Assembly (NCBI RefSeq): GCF_001998825.1 | Contig: NZ_MLHG01000074.1 | Location: 1-32,540, forward strand | Direction of reading: 5' to 3' | From: Rodentibacter mrazii | Lineage (GTDB): Bacteria; Pseudomonadota; Gammaproteobacteria; Enterobacterales; Pasteurellaceae | DNA length: 32,540 nt | Shown: one piece after another, positions 8,776-17,176 of the stretch | Layout: the number at the start of each line of letters is the position of its first letter | How positions within the stretch are numbered: the first letter of the stretch is position 1 | Made by a program: the position numbers and the translations under genes | Notes under the pieces: generated by a model | Told to the model about the DNA's origin: nothing | Database searches by the model: none | Seen by the model: the letters and a program-made list of their open reading frames with translations, nothing else

Positions 8776-8806
8776 AAAAGTGCGGTTAAAATTAACCGCA
8801 CTTTTT
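8776..8806. terminator. Bidirectional terminator built from paired uptake signals
   Basis: Uptake signals in opposite orientation (8778-8786 and 8795-8803) form a 14-bp stem (AAAAGTGCGGTTAA and complement) with T-rich flanks on both strands. It lies between the convergent genes putP and bioB and can end both transcripts. Confidence 0.85.
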
Positions 8807-8818
8807 GTATCCTCTACT

Positions 8819-9832
8819 CTATCGCTCAAGTACTTTTCGATTTTCTTCTGTTTCGGGTTCAAGATCGAATTTTGCCATAAGTAATTGATCACCGTCTTCC
8901 TCAGGATTACCGGTAACGAGTAATTTATCACCATAGAAAATAGAATTAGCACCTGCCATAAAACACATAGCCTGCATTTCTTCTGTCATCCCTTGACGTC
9001 CTGCCGATAAGCGTACATAACTTTTTGGCATCGTAATTCGTGCAACGGCAATAGTACGAACAAATTCCGTCCAGTCTAAATCTTCTGCATCAACAAGGGG
9101 AGTCCCCTCCACTTTGACTAACTGATTAATGGGGACAGATTCAGGTTGAGGATCTAAATTCGCAAGGCTGGCAATTAAACCGGCACGCTCTTTACGGGTC
9201 TCATTCATCCCCACGATACCGCCACAACATACTTTTAAACCGGCTTTACGTACTTTACCTAAAGTACTTAAGCGGTCATCAAAACGACGCGTGCCGATAA
9301 CCTCACGATAATGTTCCGGTGCGGTATCAAGATTATGGTTATAATAGTCCAATCCCGCCTCTTTCAATTCTTCAGCCATTCCGTCTTGTAATAATCCGAA
9401 CGTACCACAAGTTTCCAAGCCGAGTTCTTTCACTGCCTTAATAATTTGTGTTACTTTTCCTATATCTTTAGGTTTTGGACCGCGCCACGCCGCCCCCATA
9501 CAAAATCGCCCCGCACCACGAGACTTGGCAATTTTGGCTTTGGCAATCACTTCATCTACATCCAATAATTGCTGATTTTGCACACCGGTTTGGTAACGTG
9601 CCGATTGCGGGCAGTAACCACAATCTTCCGGACAACCGCCGGTTTTAATTGACATTAATGTTGAAAGTTGAATTGCCCGCGGATTGAAATGTTCTCGATG
9701 CACTTGTGCAGCACGATAAATCAACTCCAAAAAAGGAGTTTCATACAATGCTTCTACTTTACAAACAGACCAATACTCCACAGAGGGGTGAGGGGTTATT
9801 TCGGTTAATTGAACAGATTGTACGGTTGTCAT
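8819..9832 (-). CDS. bioB: Biotin synthase
   Basis: A radical SAM enzyme (337 aa; E. coli 346) that inserts sulfur into dethiobiotin to make biotin. The 4Fe-4S cluster motif is C67-x3-C71-x2-C74 ([12 protein letters not shown]). The downstream conserved segments [18 protein letters not shown] and [11 protein letters not shown] are all present. The start ATG follows AGGA and lies only 9 bp after the thiQ stop, so bioB is probably the last gene of the thiBPQ transcript. No other biotin gene is in the window. The order thiBPQ-bioB is as I recall in H. influenzae (HI1019-HI1022). Confidence 0.96.
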   Translation of the reverse strand: MTTVQSVQLTEITPHPSVEYWSVCKVEALYETPFLELIYRAAQVHREHFNPRAIQLSTLMSIKTGGCPEDCGYCPQSARYQTGVQNQQLLDVDEVIAKAKIAKSRGAGRFCMGAAWRGPKPKDIGKVTQIIKAVKELGLETCGTFGLLQDGMAEELKEAGLDYYNHNLDTAPEHYREVIGTRRFDDRLSTLGKVRKAGLKVCCGGIVGMNETRKERAGLIASLANLDPQPESVPINQLVKVEGTPLVDAEDLDWTEFVRTIAVARITMPKSYVRLSAGRQGMTEEMQAMCFMAGANSIFYGDKLLVTGNPEEDGDQLLMAKFDLEPETEENRKVLER

Positions 9833-9841
9833 ACTTTTTTC

Positions 9842-10471
9842 CTATAAATTTTGTCCTTGATGAATATGAATAATACGATCAATATGCCCTTCTAATTCTT
9901 TAGGCTGATGGGTAACAAGCAGTAAGGCTAGCATCTTTTCATCACATAACTGGTCGAGCAACTTTAACATTTCCATACGTAATTGCGGATCAAGTGCGGA
10001 GAAAGGTTCATCCAATAATAAAATGGGTTTATCACGCAACAGACAACGTGCCAATGCAACACGTTGTTTTTGTCCACCGGAAAGTGCGGTCGATTTTCTC
10101 GTTAAAAAATCCTGTAAATTAACCGCACTTGCGACTTGTTCAATTCGTATTTTCTCTTCCTTTGAAAGGGACAAATTCGGTTTTAAGCCTAATGCGATAT
10201 TTTCCGCCACGGTCAAATGGGTGAACAAATTATTTTCTTGAAATAACATGGAAACCGGGCGTTCATAAGGGGCGCTTCTCGTATGATTTTCACCGTTAAG
10301 CCAAATTTCCCCCTCATTGGCATAGTCAAAACCGGCAATCAGATTTAATAGGGTACTTTTCCCTGCACCACTCTCACCGATAATTGCGACTTTTTCTTGT
10401 GCCGCAATATGTAAATCAAACATCATCGGCATGGATTGATAATTAAATTTCACTTGTTTTAATTTAATCAT
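9842..10471 (-). CDS. thiQ: Thiamine ABC transporter ATPase
   Basis: The ATP-binding subunit (209 aa) of the thiamine/TPP importer. It has Walker [10 protein letters not shown] (32-40), signature LSGGQ (131-135), Walker B ILLLDEP (151-157) and a switch histidine in LLVTHQ. The start is the ATG at 10471-10469, overlapping the thiP stop by 8 nt (ATGATTAA), which points to translational coupling. The frame is open further upstream, but that is inside thiP. Two uptake signals lie within the gene. Confidence 0.93.
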   Translation of the reverse strand: MIKLKQVKFNYQSMPMMFDLHIAAQEKVAIIGESGAGKSTLLNLIAGFDYANEGEIWLNGENHTRSAPYERPVSMLFQENNLFTHLTVAENIALGLKPNLSLSKEEKIRIEQVASAVNLQDFLTRKSTALSGGQKQRVALARCLLRDKPILLLDEPFSALDPQLRMEMLKLLDQLCDEKMLALLLVTHQPKELEGHIDRIIHIHQGQNL

Positions 10472-12071
10472 TGTTTTCCCTATTGTGTTCAATAAACATA
10501 AATAATCCAAGACATAAGCTAAGCAAAATAAATGCTGTAATCGCCGCTTCTTGACTCCGATATTGTCCGATTTGTTGATAAAGCAAGTGCGGTAAAGAAG
10601 TAAAATCCGGACTACCAAACAGTGCAATTGCCGTAAAATCCCCTAAAGAGAGCGTTGTCGCCAAAGCAAAGGTATATTTTAGCGGTGTTTTTAATAAGGG
10701 ATATTCAATTAATTTGAAGCGTTGCCACCCTTTAAGATTTAGCGATAAACACAATTTTTCGTAATACTGCGTAGCTTGCATCATCGGTGTGTTTAAAATT
10801 CGAATGACAAAAGGCATTGCGGCTAACGCATTACACAGCACGACAATTAAAAATAAATGAACATTGCTAAAATCCATTTCCTGTAAAATTAAAAATAATC
10901 CTACCGAAAGAATTAACGTTGGTACGGCTAAAATCATCATACCACCGGTTTGAATGAGGGTTGCAAACACAGGAAAATGAAGCCATTGTAGCTGGCGGGA
11001 AAGCAGAAGTAATAAAAAAGAAAATACTATCGCTAATACACCTGAAGCGGGAGCCATTGAAAGGGAATAGATTAACGCTTTCCATAATTGGGGATCTTGC
11101 CAAAAACTAAACCATTCCGGTGCGCTGACCCCTTCCACTACAATACTCAGCAGTGGCATGAAAAGAAATAAACATACGCTAAACAAAATAAAAACATTAA
11201 AAATTTTGACCGCACTTGATGGCGGCATCAACCAAATATAGCGTTGGGAAAGGTTGGTTTCCGGCGGTTTAGCAAAAATTTGGGATACCCCAAATAATAC
11301 AAAGCAAAAAACAAATTGAATCAAGGCAAATAAAGCCGCTTTAGGAAAATCAAATTCAAAAAAGATCGCTTGGTAAATAGCAACCTCCAAAGTGCTATTT
11401 TGTGGCCCGCCACCAAGAGAAAGCACGATGGTGAAACTGGTAAAACACAGCATAAAAATGAGAACAAAAGTCGGTAAAAGCTGGTTTTTAAGGTAAGGTA
11501 TTTCAATTAAACGAAAAAATTGCCAACTTCGAATATTTAATTGTGCGGCTAACTGATGCTGTTCTGAGGGAATAGCTTGCAAGGCTTGTTGCGTTACCCT
11601 CGCAGCAAGGGGAATATTAAAAAAGAGGTGGGCAATTAATATACCTTTCAACCCATAAATTGTCGGTTTCCAATTAATCCCTAACCACTGCATTATCCGA
11701 CTTAACCAACCTTCTGTGCCATAAATCTCGAGTAAGCCAAAGATCACCAAAAGCGCCGGCAACACAAAAGTAAGGGAAAGTAAACGCTGGATAAGACGTT
11801 TTCCCGGGAAAGGCTGATAAAAAAACGCACGTCCAAATAATGCCCCGATCAGCACGGCAAGCAATGCTGACAAAAAGGCTTGCCCAAAACTAAAAAAGAT
11901 AATTTGGTGTAAATAGTCATCCTGCTTGAAAGCCTCCCAAGAATAATTTCCACCGACGGAAAATACCGCAGAAAGCGATGTGGTATAAAGCAAAACAATG
12001 AAAAAAATAACCGCACTTCCGCCAATATAATGACGAGGACGGAAATGCGGATGAGAAAACAACGATATCAT
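10464..12071 (-). CDS. thiP: Thiamine ABC transporter permease
   Basis: A 535-aa inner-membrane permease made of two fused halves, each with about six helices and an ATPase-contacting EAA loop (about 174-194, [17 protein letters not shown], and about 440-460, [17 protein letters not shown]). This duplicated layout is typical of ThiP and of iron permeases of the same class. The thiB stop is 6 bp upstream and thiQ overlaps the 3' end. The TPP riboswitch before thiB supports thiamine as the substrate. Confidence 0.92.
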   Translation of the reverse strand: MISLFSHPHFRPRHYIGGSAVIFFIVLLYTTSLSAVFSVGGNYSWEAFKQDDYLHQIIFFSFGQAFLSALLAVLIGALFGRAFFYQPFPGKRLIQRLLSLTFVLPALLVIFGLLEIYGTEGWLSRIMQWLGINWKPTIYGLKGILIAHLFFNIPLAARVTQQALQAIPSEQHQLAAQLNIRSWQFFRLIEIPYLKNQLLPTFVLIFMLCFTSFTIVLSLGGGPQNSTLEVAIYQAIFFEFDFPKAALFALIQFVFCFVLFGVSQIFAKPPETNLSQRYIWLMPPSSAVKIFNVFILFSVCLFLFMPLLSIVVEGVSAPEWFSFWQDPQLWKALIYSLSMAPASGVLAIVFSFLLLLLSRQLQWLHFPVFATLIQTGGMMILAVPTLILSVGLFLILQEMDFSNVHLFLIVVLCNALAAMPFVIRILNTPMMQATQYYEKLCLSLNLKGWQRFKLIEYPLLKTPLKYTFALATTLSLGDFTAIALFGSPDFTSLPHLLYQQIGQYRSQEAAITAFILLSLCLGLFMFIEHNRENND

Positions 12072-12077
12072 TAGAAA

Positions 12078-13076
12078 CTATTTAGAAAGTGCTTTTTGCC
12101 ACTGATTAATCCAAGTTTTTAATTGTTCTCCCGTGACTTTTGACGTATCCAATACCGGCGTACTTTGAGTATGTTTTTTTAGCGCATCAATATGACTTTC
12201 GATAGGGCTATCAATGACCGGTAACATCACATTATTTTTCGCAATATCGGCTTGTGCTTCCGATGAAATCAAATAATCAAGAAAGTGATCCGCACAAGCG
12301 TTATTACGGTTCGCTACTTTAGCAACGACTTCCACTTGTAATACGCCGCCTTCACTAAATTCCGTTGCCATATAATTATCTTTTTGCTCAGAAAGAATAT
12401 GGTAAATTGGCGAGGTGTTTGTGCTTAACACGAGATCCCCCTCCCCCTTTAAGAATGCACCGTAGGCTTCTGTCCAGCCTTTTGTAATGGTTACAGTGTG
12501 TTCTGACAAGGTTTTCCAGATATTTTGTGCTTCCGACTGCGGATAAAGGGCATTTACCCAAAGTAATAAACCGCGCCCGATACTACTGGTACGCGGATCT
12601 TGATATAGCACTTTTAGATCTTTACGTGCAATCAATTCCTTCAAACTTGTTGGAGGGTTAGTTAATTTATTTTTATCGTAAATAAAGGCATATTTTGCAA
12701 AATCAAAAGGCAAAAATGTGTGATCATCCCATTTTAGCGGTAATGCCAATTTACCAAGATCCACTTGGTTAGGCTCAAACATTGCTAATTTTTTGGCTTC
12801 ATCAATTTGATGATTATCTAAACCTAATACCACATCCGCTTTAATTTTTTTTCCTTCTAAGCGTACACGATTAAACAAAGTACCATTATTATCAAAGGCA
12901 ACATAATTTAACTGACACTGTGGAAATTGTTTTTCAAAGCCGGTTTTAACTTTCGGCCCAGCACTCCAATCGGCACTAAAAGAATCGTAAGTATAAACAG
13001 TGAGTGGTTGTGCAGCAGTTTGAGCAAATGCAGAAGCAGCAAAAAGTGCGGTTGAAATGAGGATTATTTTCTTCAT
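12078..13076 (-). CDS. thiB: Periplasmic thiamine-binding protein
   Basis: A 332-aa solute-binding protein with a Sec signal peptide (MKKIILISTALFAASAFA, cleavage near residue 18). It captures thiamine and its phosphates in the periplasm for ThiPQ. The mature N-terminus LTVYTYDSFSADWSAGPKVK and the DPRTSSIGRGLLLW segment match the ThiB/TbpA family. The start ATG follows AAGGA. The gene is first in the operon, with a TPP riboswitch in its leader. The uptake signal at 13044-13052 lies inside the signal-peptide coding region. Confidence 0.94.
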   Translation of the reverse strand: MKKIILISTALFAASAFAQTAAQPLTVYTYDSFSADWSAGPKVKTGFEKQFPQCQLNYVAFDNNGTLFNRVRLEGKKIKADVVLGLDNHQIDEAKKLAMFEPNQVDLGKLALPLKWDDHTFLPFDFAKYAFIYDKNKLTNPPTSLKELIARKDLKVLYQDPRTSSIGRGLLLWVNALYPQSEAQNIWKTLSEHTVTITKGWTEAYGAFLKGEGDLVLSTNTSPIYHILSEQKDNYMATEFSEGGVLQVEVVAKVANRNNACADHFLDYLISSEAQADIAKNNVMLPVIDSPIESHIDALKKHTQSTPVLDTSKVTGEQLKTWINQWQKALSK

Positions 13077-13126
13077 TGTACTGTCCTTATAAAAATAGAA
13101 ATGAAGAAACAGCCTAATGAAAAGAG

Positions 13127-13203
13127 TTAGTTTCCTACGCCAGCATTATCTGTTTCAGGTTCACGGGTATCTCTCAGCCAAACAATGTTAGCACCCCGAC
13201 TAA
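13127..13203 (-). promoter_or_regulatory. TPP (THI-element) riboswitch
   Basis: Read on the minus strand, it has the conserved thi-box blocks in order: P1 TTAGT, CGGGGTGC, GGCTGAGAGATACCC, ACCTGAAACAGATAATGC, GCGTAGGAAA, then ACTAA closing P1. It lies 50 nt before thiB, so thiamine pyrophosphate should repress the thiBPQ(-bioB) transcript. No terminator with a T-run is seen after it. Control of translation initiation is the simplest reading, but this is inference. Confidence 0.96.
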
Positions 13204-13279
13204 GGGCTAAAAGTCTATATAAACTTTTTAAAATATACAAGCATCTTGAAACAAAACTGTTAGCTTGATCACAAAATTT

Positions 13280-13311
13280 AGACAAAATAAAACCCGCAAT
13301 AAACGGGTTTT
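13280..13311 (-). terminator. Rho-independent terminator after grxD
   Basis: On the minus strand, AAAACCCG / CGGGTTTT with a 7-nt loop is followed by ATTTTG. It lies 12 bp after the grxD stop. Confidence 0.8.
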
Positions 13312-13323
13312 AAGGATGGAAGA

Positions 13324-13653
13324 TTATGCTTCTTGGTGCTTTGCTGCAACTTCGCTTAATAACGTTTGCAACTCACCTGCTTGATACATTTCCAGAATAA
13401 TATCACAGCCACCAATTAATTCACCCTCTACCCATAATTGTGGGAAAGTTGGCCAATTAGCGTAAGCCGGTAATTCAGCTCGAATATCCGGATGTTGAAG
13501 AATGTCCACATAACCAAAAGGTACTTTACAGTTCATTAATGCCTCTGCCGCACGAGCAGAAAAACCACAAGAAGGCAATTTTGGTGAGCCTTTCATATAA
13601 ATTAAAATCGGGTTTTCGCTGATTTGTTTTTTGATTTTGTCTAACGTTTCCAT
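13324..13653 (-). CDS. grxD: Monothiol glutaredoxin, Grx4 type
   Basis: A 109-aa CGFS glutaredoxin (E. coli GrxD 115 aa). The active site C29-G-F-S lies in KLPSCGFS. The GSH-binding marks are WPTFPQLWV with the cis-proline and GGCDI. These proteins carry or relay 2Fe-2S clusters bound with glutathione and often partner BolA proteins. The start ATG at 13653 follows GGGGAAC; longer in-frame starts (MLEYAPL...) lack conservation and overlap the promoter. It is monocistronic: it has its own promoter (13683-13710) and terminator. Confidence 0.94.
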   Translation of the reverse strand: METLDKIKKQISENPILIYMKGSPKLPSCGFSARAAEALMNCKVPFGYVDILQHPDIRAELPAYANWPTFPQLWVEGELIGGCDIILEMYQAGELQTLLSEVAAKHQEA

Positions 13654-13682
13654 AATGTTCCCCGTAAAAAGTAGAGGCGCGT

Positions 13683-13710
13683 ATTCTAACATAAGTTAGA
13701 GGTATCACAA
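13683..13710 (-). promoter_or_regulatory. Promoter of grxD
   Basis: On the minus strand, a -35 TTGTGA (13710-13705), a 16-bp spacer and a -10 TAGAAT (13688-13683), 30 bp before the grxD start. Confidence 0.6.
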
Positions 13711-13737
13711 ATTAGAACTTGAGTAATCAGGTCAGGT

Positions 13738-14538
13738 TTACCAACTTCCGCCCGCACCGCCACCGCCGAAGCCTCCACCGTCAAAACCACCTCCCGATGA
13801 ACCACCTCCGCCGAATCCGCCACCAAATCCTCCGCCGAAACCGGAGCCTCCCCCACGACGACGGGATAATGTTGATTGACGCACAATTCGATTCAATTGA
13901 TCACGCTGATTCGGGCTGATATAAATTTCATCTTTATGATATTGATATTCGCCAAACACAACAAAGGCAATAAACACCAGCACCATAATAAAGGGAATAT
14001 ATTTATCAAACTCACTATCTTCCATTTGATAAGCACCATATTCCCCTTGGCTTGCAGCGATAATGTCATTTAATCCGTCATTAATACCCTGAGCATACTG
14101 CCCTTGTTTAAATTGCGGTAAAATTGCATTGCGGATAACCTGTGATAAAAAAGCGTCCGGTAATACCCCTTCTAAACCTTGCCCTGTCGCAATAAATACT
14201 TTGCGATCATTTTTTGCAATTAACATTAAAACGCCGTTATTTAGCTGCTTACGCCCTATTCCCCACTTATCACCTAAGGCAAAAGTATAATCCGCAATTT
14301 CATATTCACCGGTAGTCGGTACAAGCACAACGGCAATTTGCGAGCTGGTTGCCTCTCCATAAGAGACCAGTTTGTTTTCAAGAAGTTGCCGTTGCTGTGA
14401 GGAAAGCGTATTGGTGTAATCATTCACATAATGGAAAGGATTTGGCGTAGGCGGAAACTCTGCGGCAGAGACAAAAGCCCCCCAAAAAACGAAGATAAAA
14501 ACAACCGCACTTTTCATGATTTGCAAAAGTTTAGTCAT
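13738..14538 (-). CDS. YgcG-type TPM-domain membrane protein with glycine-rich tail
   Basis: A 266-aa protein with a signal peptide (hydrophobic core FIFVFWGAFVSA, residues 13-25), then a TPM (YgcG) domain (about 30-180: FHYVNDYTNTLS, GDKWGIGRKQLNNGVLMLIA, GQGLEGVLPDA). One transmembrane helix follows (about 184-198, IPFIMVLVFIAFVVF), then a basic linker and a 40-residue Gly-rich tail ending GGGGAGGSW. The ending is typical of YgcG proteins. The domain is probably periplasmic; its function is not established, though TPM domains are linked to membrane-protein quality control and phosphatase-like folds. The start overlaps the preceding stop by 8 nt (ATGACTAA) after GAGGT, so it is translationally coupled. 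It is the last gene of the lemA operon. Confidence 0.85.
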   Translation of the reverse strand: MTKLLQIMKSAVVFIFVFWGAFVSAAEFPPTPNPFHYVNDYTNTLSSQQRQLLENKLVSYGEATSSQIAVVLVPTTGEYEIADYTFALGDKWGIGRKQLNNGVLMLIAKNDRKVFIATGQGLEGVLPDAFLSQVIRNAILPQFKQGQYAQGINDGLNDIIAASQGEYGAYQMEDSEFDKYIPFIMVLVFIAFVVFGEYQYHKDEIYISPNQRDQLNRIVRQSTLSRRRGGGSGFGGGFGGGFGGGGSSGGGFDGGGFGGGGAGGSW

Positions 14539-14980
14539 GAATAATCACCTCATTTGGCAATTCATTTCTGTCATCAACTTGAATAGGAAAATGCGTTTTT
14601 AAGGTATCGGTAATATGTTCAATCGCCTCAACGATACCTTGTGTATAGGCTTTTTCCTTAAATCGTGCAATCATTAAATCACATTGTTTTTGCCAATAAG
14701 CATCATCGACAAATTGATGAATTCCTTTATCACCAATAATGGCACAAAGATGATTTTTGTATCCAACATAAATTAATACTGCATTTTTTGCTGCTGTTTG
14801 ATGCATATCAAGCCCACCAAAAATTTGTAATGCTCGCTCAATCGCCGATAATCCTTTCTCGGTTTTTGGTAATTTACGTTCAATATAAACCCGTAATTCT
14901 GCCGAACTTTGACTTTCAAGGCGAGCAATCGCCGCCTCAATTTGTTTTTTATCGACAGGGATTCTTGAAAGGAATTTCAT
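14531..14980 (-). CDS. Cytoplasmic TPM-domain protein
   Basis: A 149-aa protein without signal peptide or clear membrane helix, consisting almost entirely of a second, shorter TPM domain (IEAAIARLESQSSAELRVYI, NAVLIYVGYKNHLCAIIGDKGIHQ, ITDTLKTHFP). It lies between lemA (10 bp upstream) and the YgcG-type gene (8-nt overlap). The LemA / TPM / TPM triplet is a recurrent bacterial arrangement, suggesting that the three act on the same membrane process. No biochemical function can be assigned. Confidence 0.83.
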   Translation of the reverse strand: MKFLSRIPVDKKQIEAAIARLESQSSAELRVYIERKLPKTEKGLSAIERALQIFGGLDMHQTAAKNAVLIYVGYKNHLCAIIGDKGIHQFVDDAYWQKQCDLMIARFKEKAYTQGIVEAIEHITDTLKTHFPIQVDDRNELPNEVIIHD

Positions 14981-14990
14981 CCGCTATGCC

Positions 14991-15572
14991 CTAGTTAAAA
15001 TTCACTGTTGGCGCATTTTCAGCACCTGCTGAGGATTTAAAGTAAGGTTTTTCTTTAAAACCAAAAATCAACGCAGCAAATTTTGCTGGAAATTGACGTA
15101 CTTTTTGGTTATACAACCGAGCTGCATCATTAAACTTGTTACGGGCAACATTAATGCGATTTTCCGTTCCTTCAAGCTGTGCTTGTAAATTCATAAAGCC
15201 TTCATGTGCCTTTAATTGCGGATATTGTTCAACAGTAACAAGTAATCGGGATAATGCAGATCCCACTTGATTTTGCTCCTGTTGAAATTGAGCAAGTTGT
15301 TCTTCCGTCATATTTGAAGGATCAATTTTTGTTTGTGTCGCTTTTGCTCTTGCTTCAATCACATTCGTTAAGGTTTGCTGTTCAAAGTTTGCTTGACCTT
15401 TCACAGTATTCACTAAATTAGGAATGAGATCCGCACGGCGTTGATAAGAGGATTCAACATTCGCCCATACAGAATCAATTTCTTCTTCCGCTTTAACTAA
15501 TCCGTTATAACTTGACATTAAAGTAAATCCTGCCACAACAGCAATAAGGATAATAACAAGCCATTTTTTCAT
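14991..15572 (-). CDS. lemA: LemA family protein
   Basis: A 193-aa protein with an N-terminal membrane anchor (WLVIILIAVVAGFTLM, 4-19) and a LemA helical-bundle domain. The typical start is VWANVESSYQRRADLIPNLVNTVKG (35-59), followed by coiled helices (EARAKATQTKID, RLLVTVEQYPQLKA) and the ending AARLYNQKVRQFPAKFAALIFGFKEKPYF. The function is unknown; LemA proteins are anchored with the bulk outside the cytoplasmic membrane. The ATG follows AGGAAC. It is first in a tight operon with two TPM proteins and separated from ompA by a terminator. Confidence 0.9.
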   Translation of the reverse strand: MKKWLVIILIAVVAGFTLMSSYNGLVKAEEEIDSVWANVESSYQRRADLIPNLVNTVKGQANFEQQTLTNVIEARAKATQTKIDPSNMTEEQLAQFQQEQNQVGSALSRLLVTVEQYPQLKAHEGFMNLQAQLEGTENRINVARNKFNDAARLYNQKVRQFPAKFAALIFGFKEKPYFKSSAGAENAPTVNFN

Positions 15573-15610
15573 GATAGTGTTCCTATTAATAAAATTTTAA
15601 AAAATTCTTC

Positions 15611-15653
15611 TTGTTAAAAGAAAAGACCTAAACCGAAGTTTAGGTCTTTTTCT
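15611..15653 (-). terminator. Rho-independent terminator after ompA
   Basis: A perfect 13-bp stem (AAAAGACCTAAAC and complement, 15621-15633 and 15638-15650). On the minus strand the loop is an ultrastable C(UUCG)G tetraloop followed by TTTTCTTTT. T residues also flank the other side, so it may work in both directions. Confidence 0.9.
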
Positions 15654-15684
15654 ATTTAATCCATCAATGGATAACTAAATAAAA

Positions 15685-16773
15685 TTATTTAGAACCATTA
15701 ACTGCGATTTCAACACGACGGTCTGGTGCTAAGCAAGCGATAAGTGCTTTACGACCTTTAACCGCGTCACAAGTTGCACCAGTAACTGGGTTAGCTTCAC
15801 CGTAACCAGTTGCAGTGATGTCTTGTGCCACAACACCTTTAGCAACTAAGTAGTTAGCTACAGAGTCTGCACGACGTTGTGATAATTTTAAGTTTGCAGC
15901 GTCTTTACCGATACGGTCAGTATAACCAGCAACCGCTACTTTAGCATTGCTTACTTGTGCGATTTCACCGTAGATACCGTCTAAAGTTGCTTGTGCTTGT
16001 GGTTTTAAGTTTGCTTTACCGAAAGCGAAAGTAACATCAGAATTTAAGTTGAAAGTTTTGCTTACAACTTCAGGCGCAACAACCGGAGCACCTTGACCAA
16101 AACGGTAAGATAAACCAGCAGTCACAGAACCAATCCACGGAGTATAGTCAGTACCTTCTGAAATTTTGTTATCTTTACCAACAGAAGTTAACCATTGATA
16201 TTCAACACGTAATGCTAATTCTGGTAATGAAGGTAATGCATATTCAACACCTGCTGCGAATACCGGAGATACTTTTAAGCTGTGAGCACGAGTACCCCAA
16301 GCTGTATCTTTTAGATCAACACCTTTAGCATTTTTGTAGTCAGAACGTACTAATGCAGCACCAGCACGACCATATAGATCTACACCGTCTAAAGCTGATA
16401 CTAAGCCACCTAAACCATAGCTACCTTTTAAGCTTAAGTGTGCACCGTGATTAGTGTGTTTTGAAACAACTTTTTCGCCTTTAGAGAATTTAGCACGACC
16501 AAAATCATCGTAACCTAATTCTACCGCTAAACCTAAGTTGTCACGATTTAAAATTTGGTAACCACCGAAAACACCGTAAGTTACAGAGTTACGGTTAACA
16601 CCGAAACCATCTTCATGACCAACATATTTTGAGTCGAATTGTTTTAAACCATCATGGAAAGATGCCCAACCTGCTTTAGCACCAACATAGAAAGTATTTT
16701 CTTGTGGAGCTGCCTGAGCTACTGAAGTCGCTGCTAAACCAGCTACTACTAATGCGATTGCAGTTTTTTTCAT
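15685..16773 (-). CDS. ompA: Outer membrane protein A (P5-type porin/anchor)
   Basis: A 362-aa outer membrane protein. The signal peptide MKKTAIALVVAGLAATSVAQA is followed by an eight-stranded OmpA beta-barrel (about 22-220; AGWASFHD, LAVELGYDDFG, LRVEYQWLTSVG). A hinge (about 225-235, APVVAPEVV) leads to the peptidoglycan-binding OmpA C-terminal domain (about 240-355, with NLKLSQRRADSVANYL and a conserved cysteine pair in TCDAVKGRKALIACLAPDRRVE). Codon use is strongly restricted compared with neighbours, as in very highly expressed genes, and no uptake signal interrupts it. The start has AGAGGAC. In H. influenzae the homologue P5 (HI1164) adjoins the ydiJ homologue, as here. Confidence 0.95.
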   Translation of the reverse strand: MKKTAIALVVAGLAATSVAQAAPQENTFYVGAKAGWASFHDGLKQFDSKYVGHEDGFGVNRNSVTYGVFGGYQILNRDNLGLAVELGYDDFGRAKFSKGEKVVSKHTNHGAHLSLKGSYGLGGLVSALDGVDLYGRAGAALVRSDYKNAKGVDLKDTAWGTRAHSLKVSPVFAAGVEYALPSLPELALRVEYQWLTSVGKDNKISEGTDYTPWIGSVTAGLSYRFGQGAPVVAPEVVSKTFNLNSDVTFAFGKANLKPQAQATLDGIYGEIAQVSNAKVAVAGYTDRIGKDAANLKLSQRRADSVANYLVAKGVVAQDITATGYGEANPVTGATCDAVKGRKALIACLAPDRRVEIAVNGSK

Positions 16774-16896
16774 TTTGATGTCCTCTATCTAGTCATCGAT
16801 TGATAAAAATAATAAAAGTTTCCTTGTCTATTGTGAACTTTATAAACTAAGTAACACTCTAAACATTGCTTAACTAGGGTTTTGAATTTGCCCTAT

Positions 16897-16968
16897 ATCC
16901 TACCCTTTTGACAAATTCAATTCCTTTGTATCGCCAAAGGAACGTTCAAAAGTAGGATTATTATCCTA
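16897..16968. repeat. Nested and competing inverted repeats upstream of ompA
   Basis: Outer arms ATCCTAC (16897-16903) and GTAGGAT (16952-16958) are extended by TTTTGA (16906-16911) and TCAAAA (16946-16951), with only a CC bulge. Inside is TTCCTTTG / CAAAGGAA (16921-16928, 16935-16942). The GTAGGAT arm can instead pair with ATCCTA at 16963-16968 in a compact hairpin (loop TATT). The two structures exclude each other. The proposed ompA -35 and spacer lie inside the element. Confidence 0.6.
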
Positions 16969-17023
16969 TAAAAAACTCAAAGATCAAACTTTTTTTGCCT
17001 TTTTCGTCTATTTTTTAAACAAT

Positions 17024-17075
17024 CAATGCAAAAAATGAATGTTTGTTCACTAATTATTTACTCTATTTTGCATTG
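17024..17075. repeat. 10-bp inverted repeat with 32-bp spacer upstream of ydiJ
   Basis: CAATGCAAAA (17024-17033) and its exact complement TTTTGCATTG (17066-17075) flank 32 bp of AT-rich DNA. It ends 35 bp before the proposed ydiJ -35 box. It could be a paired protein-binding site. Confidence 0.55.
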
Positions 17076-17110
17076 TTTTTCTGTTTTCAAACTAAATCCC
17101 CCTGTAAAAA

Positions 17111-17139
17111 TCGACATTCTTTTTTACATCATATATTAT
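17111..17139 (+). promoter_or_regulatory. Promoter of ydiJ
   Basis: -35 TCGACA (5 of 6), 17-bp spacer, -10 TATTAT (5 of 6), 38 bp upstream of the ydiJ ATG. Confidence 0.65.
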
Positions 17140-17176
17140 CAACCCCATCCTTTTTCCTATTTTCTAAATAATACAT

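Larger units (their letters stand above)
16774..17176. promoter_or_regulatory. Divergent ompA / ydiJ regulatory region
   Basis: A gap of about 400 bp, very AT-rich. On the ompA side, a possible minus-strand promoter is TTGAAT (16920-16915), 17 bp, TATAGG (16897-16892), giving a leader of about 110 nt. Nested inverted repeats lie at 16897-16968, a separate 10-bp inverted repeat at 17024-17075, and a ydiJ promoter at 17111-17139. I see no small ORF. Confidence 0.6.

Noticed and set aside
13738-13870. Possible phase-variable repeat in the Gly-rich coding tail
   Set aside because: The repeats are imperfect GGN codons, not a uniform short tandem repeat whose slippage would shift the frame.
13686-13886. 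Open frames opposite or shifted from the Gly-rich tail of the YgcG-type gene
   Set aside because: Low-complexity glycine codons create long open frames in other frames; no independent support.
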